From assembly GCA_027704905.1 (NCBI GenBank), contig CM051013.1:16273801-16337800 (forward strand): 64,000 nt of DNA. Reading direction: 5' to 3'. Positions 20,376 to 64,000 of the stretch are shown here, in pieces. The DNA comes from Muraenolepis orangiensis (lineage: Eukaryota > Chordata > Actinopteri > Gadiformes > Muraenolepididae). Numbering within the stretch: the first letter of the stretch is position 1; each line of letters starts with the position of its first letter. The translations under genes and the position numbers were made by a program. The notes below the pieces were generated by a model. The model saw only the letters and a program-made list of their open reading frames with translations. It was not told the DNA's origin and searched no databases.

Positions 20376-21247
20376 GGACAATGTAAACCTAGTTCAATAT
20401 GGTGGTTTGGTTCTAAAAGAAGGCAGATGGGTTCCTACTCACCCGTCGTCTTCTTCCCGGATCTCAGACCAAATTCTTCGGTTTGTTTGTTTGTTTGCCA
20501 GCTAAGACATCAGTGGCCCTCTAACCTACCCTTAATAAAGGCAATCACGTCTTTGAGCAACGTTTAGGGGAAGTGAGTGGCGAGAATGGGCCATTTCCAA
20601 TCCGTTCATTCAATGAAGAATAGCTATCATGGGCATAAGTGAGGATAAGACGCTGCATATTCCTGGTTACACTGGGAGAAACAGGGACTTTTGCAGTGGT
20701 TTGGCACACATTTCTTTATCCAACATATGCTGAAAATGCCCACTTTCGATTCAGTAGAAACCAAGCAATAAAACACACTCTGCTCGACCCTCTTCTATCA
20801 GAAGAGGGAAACTGCCATTACGTATCAACATAATTACAAAGAATGATCCGGTGGCTCAACAGGACAATATAGATGCAACTCTATATACATATTTCACAGA
20901 TGAGTCAAGTACTGCAAGTAACCTCAATTATATCCTCCTGTAACCGTTTCCTCACCGGCACCACCAACAAACCTCACACCAGCCCCATGCTTGGCTTTGC
21001 TTCTCTTTTAAAAAGTGTGGAACATGGAACATACTGTATGAAGGTACTTTTCTTAATAAATGAATATTACAAGAAAAAAAAAAGAGCTTTGGTTGAGGCC
21101 CAGACCGTCATGTATTAAAAACAAAATACTGGAAGGTAGATAGTCGGAAGCTGAAAACTAAGAGCTGGAAGAGTTAGAAAAAGTGGAAAAGAGTTAGAGA
21201 GTCCAAACTTTGGTGATTTCTAGGAGGGTATGTGTGTGTGTGTGTGT

Positions 21248-21304
21248 GCTAATTTGGGACGTTACAGGTTTTATTCCCGTGTGCAGTTTAAAACGGCCCC
21301 TGGC
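21248..21304. repeat. 57-bp block, identical to 18691-18747 (copy B), inside a GT tract
   Basis: Same 57 bases as copy A. GT runs lie on both sides (21231-21248 and 21321-21375), as if the block, with a short ccctggccccttgaaa extension, had landed inside a microsatellite. It is about 150 bp past the ephb2 stop codon. Confidence 0.9.
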
Positions 21305-21319
21305 CCCTGGCCCCTTGAA

Positions 21320-21379
<60 letters not shown>

Positions 21380-21450
21380 GTCTGGCATTAGAGTGACCGG
21401 CGAGGTTCTTCAGAGGTCCGTCTGGGCTTGGGTGGTGCATGCCACAGCGG

Positions 21451-49262
<27,812 letters not shown>

Positions 49263-49934
49263 TTGACCGGCCAACGCATTCACTACGACGTCTTCCACGG
49301 GCGGGCCATTAACACGAGATACATCTGTAAAAGTAAAACAGCAAAAAGATACCCCGGCCAATAAAATGAATTGGAATTGGGAAAGGGAAAGCCAACGTGA
49401 GATAAGTTTGGACGAAACCAAAATTCAGTCCTCGTAGGGGGACGGAGCGACTCGACTCACGCGCTACTTTCGACTGCACGTAGACGCGACTGACTGCCTT
49501 TGTTCCCATAGGCTGATGGCTTTATCCGGTTCGTTTCTGAATCAGTAACACAAAGAAACGAATATGTACTGTATATTTATTTATTGATCTGATTTTCCCT
49601 CTGTATATCTGATACTGCCGGTCCGTCTGCCTGCATATCTACCTGTCTGCCTGTGACTGTATGTATGTCTACCTACCTGCCCTCTGTCTGTCTATCTGTC
49701 TGTCTGTCTGTCCGTCTGGCCTTCTGCCTACTTGTCTGTCTGCCTGCCTTTCTGTATGTATATCTGTCTGCTACCGCCTGTCCATCTCTCTGACTGTCCC
49801 TCTCTGTCTGTATGTCTGTCAGCTACCCGTCTGTCTATCTGTCTGTCTGTCTGTCTCTGTCTATAATCCATATAGTTTCTCACTGTTCTCTTCGATAGTT
49901 CTTATCCATTTTGTTTTGGCTTCATAGAGCATCT

Positions 49935-50170
49935 GCATACCATTATACTGTTCTGTATAGAGCTGTTCTGCATATAATCGTTATGTATAGAGCTGTTCTG
50001 CATATAATCGTTATGTATAGAGCTGTTCTGCATATAATCGTTCTGCATAGAGCTGTTCTGCACATAACCGTTCTGCATAGAGCCGTTCTTTATATAACCG
50101 TTCTGCATAGAATTGTTCTGCATAGAGTCGTTCTAGATAGAACCGTTCTATATAGAGCCGTTCTGCGTGG
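49935..50170. repeat. 15/30-bp minisatellite (gttctgcatagagctgttct)
   Basis: Fifteen-base units (cgttctgcatagagc / tgttctgcatataat) alternate as 30-bp doublets, decaying toward 50170. Confidence 0.85.
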
Positions 50171-50429
50171 ATCTCCTGGAGGAGGAGCGTGTTCAGCAGT
50201 GGCCCTGCTCTTGAATTATTTCTCTTGTCTATGTGCTGGGGAGGTCTCTGTGAGAGCATGTAGCCGCGTTGAGAGGTAAGTGGCTCTGCTCCTGGAGAGA
50301 GCAGCCCTATGTGCACCTTAATGACCTGCCTATCTGCCTATCGACCTGCTTATCAAATCACCATAAGGCTTTTTAAAAGTTAAAAGTGTCCTACTAAATG
50401 ACTAAAGAGCAAAATAGCCCCCCTCTCCT

Positions 50430-50523
<94 letters not shown>

Positions 50524-50831
50524 TATGCAGTACTAGATGACAAGTGTTTCCCAAGAAATATGCAATTACATTTATCTTTTAGTTTTTATCAAGCGGGCAA
50601 ACTAAGTGAATGTATGCTAAGTTGTTGTCGGTTCTTGTATGCTGTTTGTTTACGTTTGCAGACCCCAGACTGTAAACCTAGCTCTGGTCCCTCCAAAGTC
50701 TCACAAAAGCAAAAGAAAAGCTAACAATACACTGCAACATTACTTATTAATTTAAGCAAATTTAAGCAGGTGGTCAATTATAAATGAGGCAGAATTAAGT
50801 GGATAATTAACCTGAAAAATCACATGATTAT

Positions 50832-50896
<65 letters not shown>

Positions 50897-51222
50897 GTGT
50901 GTGTGATGTTAAAGCACTGCATAAAGCAGAATTAATTAAGCAAGATAATTAAGGACATGAATATATTCATATATTCATAGAAAATAATAAAAGCTGACAG
51001 ATTTTAGTTGCTCAATTTAAATAGATATACTCCATCGGTGTGGTGAATGGGGATTGATTGATTGGGTCCTCCAATATTGTACAAGGCCTAACTCGACAAG
51101 CTGCAGGTGTGCGTGTGCGTGCGCGTGCGCGTGAGCGCTCGTGCATGTGTGTGCGAGTGTTGGAAGAGGTGGCTGGCGATGATGGTGGTGGTTGAGGTCA
51201 GCAGTGAGTAGGGGCAGCAGTG

Positions 51223-51379
<157 letters not shown>

Positions 51380-52429
51380 CGCGTGTATAGCGTGAGGAAA
51401 TAGAGCAGAAGAATATGGGCCTGACAAGACGGCCCCGCGAGGAGAGATAGGGGGGAGGGGGGGGGGGGGCGAGCGGGAACGCGAGCAGATTACCGCCCAG
51501 CCCTGGCCCTTGTTCCCATGGCAACCTTTGGACCCTGGGAGCTCGACTGTGGCCGCCGCTGCAGCGCGCCGCAGATTGTAGGTCACACAATCAGTCCTAA
51601 TCTGTCTTGATTTGTGGGTCACGAATTGGTGGGTCAAAACATGAGCTTTCGCTCTGTGGCCAATTTAACTGGCGAGACTGTGTGTCAGTCAAACGGCCAA
51701 CTAGAAATACATTTAGGCTATTTTTGTCTTCGAAATTATCAAATATGTGTGTATATATGTTAACCATGAATGAGACATAAGTTTGGAAAAATCTTTCAAA
51801 TACTTTAAAATAGATTCATGTATTGAGGAAGCAAAGTTATTTATTTGTATGAATCTCTACAAGTTGTCATCAATGTTTACGCGCGCGCGGTACTGGGGAT
51901 ATTTGTGTGTGCGTGTTTAATAATTGGGTAAATACTGCCCCCTTCTGGCTTCTCTGGGAAAGTACACCGACAATAGTTATTCTCCGCCATCTAAAATGGG
52001 ACGGAGGTTATGTTTTCACCCCTGTTTGTTTGTCTGTTAGTCTGTTAGCAAGATAACTCAACACTTGGTGGATAGATTATTTATGGGCCAGGGCTCTATT
52101 GAAATGTAACCCACCACCTGCTCCCGAAAAAAAACGTTTGCAAACGTTTCAAAGGTTTTAATTTTCCTACACAGTGTCATTACCGTGTACATACACCACA
52201 CAACACAACCAACCATGCCGCCTACGCTACACCATACTAGGTAGAAGTATTGTTAACAATTAGGCCCACAGAGGGCGCTACTGACCCTGTCAGACTTTTT
52301 GAAGGAGAGAAAAAAACCCTGACCCCACCTTTAAATGACAACCAAACCCCAACACCACTTGTATATTCTTGTTAGATGACTCCCTCTATTGCATTCAAAA
52401 CTACTTATAGGCTGATATGGCGGTCCTGT

Positions 52430-55400
52430 CCAACTCAACTGGGAGAGCATAGCATTGACACTGCTAGAGTTAAGGGTTTGATTTCCTTGCTGACTCATCC
52501 ACAGTCATCCACTCATCCACAGTCAAAATACAAATGTTTAATGCACAATCCCTTACTAACAAATCATCATTCATACAAGACCACATCATGGACAAGGGAA
52601 TAGACTTTATGCGCCTCACGGAAACGTGGCAACAGCCTGAGGTTTACTCTGCCCTAAATGAAGTCTGTCCCCCTGGCTACAGCTACCTGGAAAAAGCTTG
52701 CAGCACTGGTCGTGGTGGCGGCTTAGCAATAATACATTGAAATGCACTGGAACTGTCCCCCCTGCCTCTGCCTGTGCTATCCTCATTTGAATGTGTTGGA
52801 TTTAAATGTAAACCCCCCCCTCCCACTGACATTACTTCTCATCTACCGGCCACCCAAACCCAACTCAGCTTTCATCCCAGAGATGCACAACCTTCTCACT
52901 ACACTCTGCGCTACCTCTGCCAACATTTTAATACTAGGAGACATAAATATTCACGTTGACACCCCCTCCTGTCACTATGCAGCCGAGTTCCTACACCTTC
53001 TGGACTGCATCAACCTAACACATGTTGATGTCCCCACACACACTAGGGGACACACACTGGACCTTGTCATCACAAACTCTGCCTCCATTAGTAAACTATC
53101 AGTGTACGATCTAGGTGTGTCGGATCACAAGGCCATTTCAATGGAGCTGCCGCTCCTGCTACCCCACACCAAATCCAAGTTTCAAATCTGTTTCAGAAAT
53201 CTGAAAAACATCGACCATCACCATGACTTCGGATCTTCAGCATCTCTCCACAATTACTCCTACATCAGTCAATGAATCTGTGGACTTTTACAATAAATCT
53301 CTGTGTAATCTCCTGGATCTCCACGCCCCTGTCAAAACCAGAACAGTCACTTTCACACACTCAGCCTCCTGGTACACCTGCGAGCTGCGGAAAATGAAGA
53401 CAGCGGGGTGTGTCCTCGAGCGGTGCCTCAAGGTTTCGGGACTCACTGTTTACAGACAGGCATACCGGGACCACCAAAAGGCCTATGCAAAGTCCCTCAG
53501 AGACACACGGTCAAAATTCTACTCCACTATCATCAACAATAGCCCTGGCAACTCCAAGCTACTTTTTTCCACCATAAATCATCTCCTCAAACCTCAGTTT
53601 TTCACACTCAGTGTGATAATTTTATCACATTTTTTAGGAAAAAAGTAGAGACCATCCGCTCTCTCCTCTCAAACTCCGCTGCTCTGCCAGTCCTGACCGT
53701 CAACCCCCAGCCCGGACCTACCCAGCCTCTTTGCTGCCTCACTGACATCTCGCAGCATGAAGTTGAGGCCATCATTAAAAAGATGAAACCCTCCACCTGT
53801 GCCCTGGACCCCTTTCCCACAGCCCTGGTCAAATATAACATAAGTCCCCTGATCACTTCAGTGATAAACCACTCCATCCAGTCTGGTCATGTTCCATCCC
53901 CATTAAAAGCTGCTGTCATCAAACCACTCCTCAAAAAACCCACCTTAGACCCTGAAGTCCTTGCTAATTACAGACCCATCTCCAGCCTGCCATTTCTATC
54001 AAAGGTGCTGGAGAAAGTAATTGCCATTCAGATTCACGAACATCTCAAACACAATAACCTCTTTGAAAAATTCCAGTCTGGTTTCCGCCAGGGCCAAAGT
54101 ACAGAAACTGCCTTAGTCAGGGTGACCAATGACCTGCTGATGACAGCTGACACCGGATCTCCATCCCTCCTCATCCTCCTGGATCTAACTGCAGCATTTG
54201 ACACCGTCGACCATGACATTCTACTCCATCGTCTTCGCTCGACAATTGGACTCTCTGACTCTGCCCTAAACTGGTTCACCTCATATCTCACTGGGAGGAC
54301 TGAGCACGTCACCTTGGGAGCGGCAAAATCACAAACACACTGTGAACTGTGGTGTCCCTCAAGGCCCTCGGCCCCACCCTTTTCGGAATATCGTTCCATT
54401 GCTATGCTGATGACACACAACTCTACATCAGAACAAACCCAACCCCCTCCGCACCTCTGCCATCATCCAACATAACCACATGCCTGGAGGAGATAAAGGT
54501 GTGGATGAAGCACAACTTCCTTCAATTAAACTCCAAGACTGAAGCCATTCTAATTGGCACTCCACATCAGGTCCTTTCATCCTCCATCACCAGCATCACC
54601 TTTTCCGGTCAGAACATTTCACTCTCATCAACTGTTACCAATCTGGGTGTTAAAATGGATCCTCATCTGACCTTTGAGGCCCACATCAAACAAACATGCA
54701 AGACCTCCTTCTACCACCTCAGAAATATCGCTAAACTCCGCCCCACACTCAGCCTGTCAGATGCTGAAAAGCTTGTCCACGCCTTTGTCTCCAGGCTGGA
54801 CTACTGTAACGCACTTCTCATTGGGATTCTTAGCAAGAACATCCAGCAGCTGCAATACATCCAGAACAGCGGTGCTAGGATCCTGATGAGAGTGCGGAAG
54901 TATGACCACATCATGAGATGTGGTCGTGAGAGGGACAGTGGAGACTCAGTGACCTGAGGTCACTGAGTATTATTTTTTGGTCAATGCACTGTAAATCCTT
55001 TCACTGTAATTTTGCACTGTAAATTCAATTTCACTTTTCACTTTTCACATGTCACTTTTTCAGTATTCATCTGAGTTATTTATTAGTATTTTATTACTGC
55101 CAATTTGCACTATACAAATTGTTGTATATTGTATATACCTACGTATTACTGTAATAATACTGTAAATCTGTCAATACATTTAGATTTCATTTAGATTTCA
55201 CTTAGTTATATTTTGCTTATACTAGTTTAGTTTAGTTTAGTTTGTTGTTATTTAGATTTTAGATATTAGTATATTTTGTATGCATTTATTCCCCCTGTTT
55301 CAACTGTTGCACCTTAATTTCCCTCGGGATAAATTAAGTCATCTTGAATCTTGAATCTTGAATCACACCCATACTCAAATCATTGCACTGGCTCCCGGTC

Positions 55401-55690
55401 TCACTCAGGATTGACTACAAAATCACCCTCTTCACCTATCAGTGTATTCATGGAAATGCTCCCTCATACATCAAAGAACTGCTCACCCCACAAACCTCCA
55501 CGAGGAGCCTACGCTCTGAAAAGGCAAACCTCCTCCTTCCCCCCAGGACCAAACTGAAAACCATGGGAGACCGAGCCTTCTGCTCCGCTGCTCAGAGACT
55601 GTGGAACCAGCTGAGGACACCACAGACTGTGGATGTTTTTAAAAAAAGGCCTAAAAACATATCTTTTTAGAATAGCCTTTCACTAGGTTT
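52430..55690 (+). mobile_element. Degenerate L2/CR1-type LINE, ORF2 remnant (endonuclease and reverse transcriptase)
   Basis: Pieces of one polyprotein lie in order over three frames. Endonuclease: FNAQSLTNKSSFI, LTETWQQPE, ILGDINIHVD, TLDLVITN, SDHKAIS. Reverse transcriptase: NYRPISSLPFLSKVLEKVI, FQSGFRQGQSTETALVRVT, LLDLTAAFDTVDHDILLH and YADDTQLYI. A C-terminal part (LHWLPVSLRIDYKITLFTYQ ... GDRAFCSAAQRLWNQLRTP) ends at 55670. The frame is broken by a stop at ~52740, several frameshifts, a ~60-bp deletion just before YADD (54365-54400) and an insertion at 54915-55362. No ORF1 or 5' UTR is seen. It is dead but fairly young-looking. Confidence 0.85.
54915..55362 (+). mobile_element. Retroelement insertion nested in the LINE
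   Basis: The LINE codons for ARILMRVRKYDHI stop at ~54914 and continue in frame sense at ~55363 (TPILKSLHWLP). The intervening ~450 bp is AT-rich non-coding DNA ending in ccctcgggataaattaag then cttgaatcttgaatcttgaa, a TTGAATC-type tail like that of the LINE family at 6350. Its left end has an inverted ctcagtgacctgaggtcactgag palindrome (54941-54963). Confidence 0.65.
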
Positions 55691-57233
<1,543 letters not shown>

Positions 57234-57267
57234 CGCACACTTGTGCTCTGCATATAGGAACAACACG

Positions 57268-61862
<4,595 letters not shown>

Positions 61863-62074
61863 AGCACACAATGCCCGTCGTCCTGTCACAACCTCACACA
61901 TCAGGGGATTGTTTCTTAATCTGTGAATTTGCTTGTTATATATTTTTTAATGCGTTCACAAAATGTTGGGGGGCGGAGTCAAGCGTGGGACAGCATTACC
62001 ATGTGTGTTAGGCCTAGTTCTGCAAAGTGCCTACTGTGTACCATTAAGTATGACCAAAAAACCCTGCAAGAAAC

Positions 62075-62080
62075 AATAAA
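62075..62080 (+). terminator. Poly(A) signal AATAAA, lactbl1
   Basis: First canonical AATAAA after the lactbl1 stop, 213 bp downstream, with a tgtctgtgggggtttg GT-rich stretch just after it. Confidence 0.5.
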
Positions 62081-62830
62081 CAGTGGGATAAACTGTCTGT
62101 GGGGGTTTGACACAGAACGATACTTTATTGACTGAAAAAGCACAACAGACTTCCACATTTTCCCTGCATACACAATAGTAAGAAAAGCAGAATTTAAGTA
62201 GTAGTAGTAGGCCTGCACTACTGTTTACTTCTTCACTCCCCCTTACTGCACACACAGCATTTTAAAATGACGCAACTTTCGGATTTAATTCAACCGTTGA
62301 ACCCGATGTTTGTTTTGTTTGTTTTGTTGTTGCAATAATATAGAATATATAGACTATGGCCCAGGTGTGCCACATTAACCTGTGACCCTTGAACAGCCGC
62401 AGATAAGTGGAAAATGTATTTTCAAATAGAGGCAGAATGTGCACCTAAAGAGTTGCATATATAGCCTACATGAAACAATTGTTGATAACTATAACCTCTG
62501 CCTATTTAGCCGACTAAATGTCAATGACACAGATCAACAGTTGTTATCATTAATATAATTTACTTAATTGTTTGGTATGCATTTAATTTATGTATGTATT
62601 CATCATTGAATTCAGTATTCATTATTACTTAATGTACTAATTCTTAAATATATGGCACCAATATTTCACTAGGCCTACATCTGAAACGTGGTGTACAAGT
62701 AGTTATTGATTTTTCCCAATAACACCACGGGAACAACGTGAACCCAGAATGTGGGTGTGAACCTTATTGTCAGTGGTGTTAGTGAACAGTTAATGATTAG
62801 CCTGCTCACAATGCCCGCCCGCATGCCAAC
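62081..62830. other. Spacer between lactbl1 and the guanylin-family gene
   Basis: AT-rich intergenic sequence without recognised exons or repeats. Confidence 0.5.
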
Positions 62831-62835
62831 CCCTT

Positions 62836-62842
62836 TATAAAA
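62836..62842 (+). promoter_or_regulatory. TATA box of the guanylin-family gene
   Basis: TATAAAA in the context ccctttataaaaggtg, 97 bp before the ATG. It predicts a start site near 62866-62872 and a 5' UTR of ~60-65 nt, consistent with a tissue-specific secreted-peptide gene. Confidence 0.75.
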
Positions 62843-62932
62843 GGTGTGTGGAAATACAGTGCTCAACACGACCTGTGGACAAACGAAGAAAAATCACTAC
62901 AAGTCAGCTTTAAATTCAAATAAAGCAACAAA

Positions 62933-63718
62933 ATGAAGTGCGTCATCATCGCAGTCGCCGTAGTCGTCACCATCCTGCAGGTGGCCTCCGTGACAGTCTC
63001 GGTAAGAACATCTTAATTGTATTTGAAAAAAAAAGTTTAATTGGTAATCGTAGGATAATCTTCGATAGTAGTGTATAGTACTCTTCTGTGGAAAAGGTGC
63101 TCTAGTTCATTATGCAGGTTAGTATTCTGAGTAGTTAGCATTTCATTTGACTGCATAAGGTGAAAATAAAAACGTTTCAGGTGAAATTAAGATTTAATCA
63201 AATGGCATTTCTGACATGTATCTTCTGTGGTTTTGTAACCTCTGCTCTTATAATTATACTGGGGCCAGGATGGTGTAATTGAGTATCTAGTAGCTAGGGT
63301 GTTTGACTACAAGCCAAGAGGTACTGGGTTTGATCCCAATGTCCACAGCCTACCTGTTGGCATCCTTGGGCAAGATGCTCTAACCCCACCTGCTCCTTAA
63401 TGACGCCATGGTAGTCAGTGTAAGGCACTTTGGTTAAAAGCGACTTGCCTGAATAGTAAACGATAGCACTGTTATTTAGTAGGAGTTGTGTTCTGTGCGT
63501 GCTGCAGGAGGGAGAATATACATTTTCTCTGGAGGCTGTGAAGATGCTATGGCAAGCTCTGGAGGAGGCAAAGTACAGGGAGGTGAGAGGTAACGAAGGT
63601 CGCTCTTCAAGTGCCTCCCAGAGCCACATGCCCGCCGTGTGCTCCGACCCCGCCCTGCCTGCCGACTTCATACCCCTCTGTCAGGACCCCAACGCTGAGC
63701 AGGCCTTTGCCAACCTAG
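62933..63718 (+). CDS. guca2-like: Guanylin/uroguanylin-family prohormone, exons 1-2 (3' exon outside window)
   Basis: Exon 1 (62933-63001) encodes MKCVIIAVAVVVTILQVASV, a signal peptide. Exon 2 (63508-63718) starts EGEYTFSLEAVKMLWQALEE and continues to AVCSDPALPADFIPLCQDPN and AEQAFANL, ending in phase 1 at a gtaggc donor. The pattern (F-S-L-E-x-V-K, then VC..PALP.....LC..PNA) is that of guanylin-family propeptides, and the three-exon layout with exon 3 carrying the Cys-rich ~15-residue active peptide is usual. The secreted peptide activates receptor guanylyl cyclase C in gut and kidney and, in fish, helps salt and water balance. Exon 3 should lie just right of 64000; without it guanylin, uroguanylin and renoguanylin cannot be told apart. 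A SINE occupies intron 1. Confidence 0.8.
63264..63470 (+). repeat. tRNA-derived SINE in guanylin-family intron 1
   Basis: Head tagctagggtgtttgactac with tactgggtttgatcccaatg (B-box-like), body ccttgggcaagatgctctaa and tail ggcactttggttaaaagcga. Same family as the partial copy at 30910. Confidence 0.65.
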
Positions 63719-64000
63719 GTAGGCCTACCGCACGCCGCCTGTCTCCTGTCCCGTCTGTCTGCTCGCCCATCTATCGGCCTCCATCAGCCTGTCTGGGATT
63801 AAAGTTAGATTTGAAAATGGAAGATCACCGTAGAAAGAATGTTTTACCGTCTTTCAGTAAAACATTGGTGTAACGAGGTGGTAATGGCAACAACACATTA
63901 TTGTCGCGCCATCCAAAACGTGAAAATTAAATTCTGAATAATTGGTGAATTTTCACTTTAAGGTGCTTGCACACATAGTTGTTGCAATCCGACAACAGCC

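Larger units (their letters stand above)
16903..21450 (-). other. ephb2: Probable long 3' UTR / 3' flank of ephb2
   Basis: From the ephb2 stop codon (21451) downward there is no other gene on either strand. Apart from inserted repeats the DNA is AT-rich and unique-looking, and a canonical AATAAA on the minus strand (16903-16908) could end a transcript of about 4.5 kb of 3' UTR. Embedded are a (GT)n tract (21321-21375), a 57-bp duplicated block (18691 and 21248) and a TTAA-flanked transposon (19203-20375). Without RNA data the extent is an inference; earlier poly(A) sites are possible. Confidence 0.4.

Overview
This is vertebrate nuclear DNA, almost certainly from a bony fish. The genes are split into small exons with GT-AG introns. 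Three vertebrate-only families (an EphB receptor, an LRR auxiliary subunit of BK channels, a guanylin prohormone) sit among fish-type SINEs and CR1/L2-clade LINEs. Very long pure dinucleotide tracts (GT, CA, GA, CT) are exceptionally dense; this is a known trait of some teleosts, codfishes among them, so a gadid is a guess and not a demonstration. I see no prokaryotic features and no CRISPR array.

Layout. (1) 161-4828, minus: the first eight coding exons of vps13d, a bridge-type lipid-transfer protein; the rest of the gene lies off the left edge. A candidate promoter with a fused CLEAR E-box and ETS site is at 5895-5910. (2) 5950-11900: repeats, including a dead LINE (6350-8830) split by a ~1 kb insertion that carries palindromes and a 35-bp minisatellite. 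(3) 12077-14762, minus: complete two-exon lrrc38 (300 codons). (4) 21451-49262, minus: complete ephb2, 16 coding exons joining in frame into 985 codons. A long 3' UTR probably runs to a poly(A) signal at 16903-16908 and contains a TTAA-flanked DNA transposon (19203-20375). Its introns hold a 38-bp minisatellite, a ~362-bp triplication and another 38-40-bp minisatellite with higher-order structure. (5) 49263-57267: the spacer between the divergent genes ephb2 and lactbl1, with a broken L2-type LINE (52430-55690) that contains a second insertion. (6) 57268-61862, plus: complete lactbl1, six exons, 559 aa, serine beta-lactamase-like fold with its active-site motifs. (7) 62836 to the right edge, plus: TATA box and first two exons of a guanylin-family prohormone; the exon for the active peptide is outside the window.

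From memory of the human map (not checked here), VPS13D, LRRC38, EPHB2 and LACTBL1 all lie on 1p36 and the guanylin genes on 1p34, so the window looks like a conserved block condensed into 64 kb. The genes act separately (lipid transfer, K+ channel gating, axon guidance signalling, a membrane-anchored hydrolase-like protein, gut/kidney peptide signalling), and I see no operon-like cooperation. I found no new molecular system. The most unusual feature is how often expanded microsatellites sit at, or form part of, splice signals.
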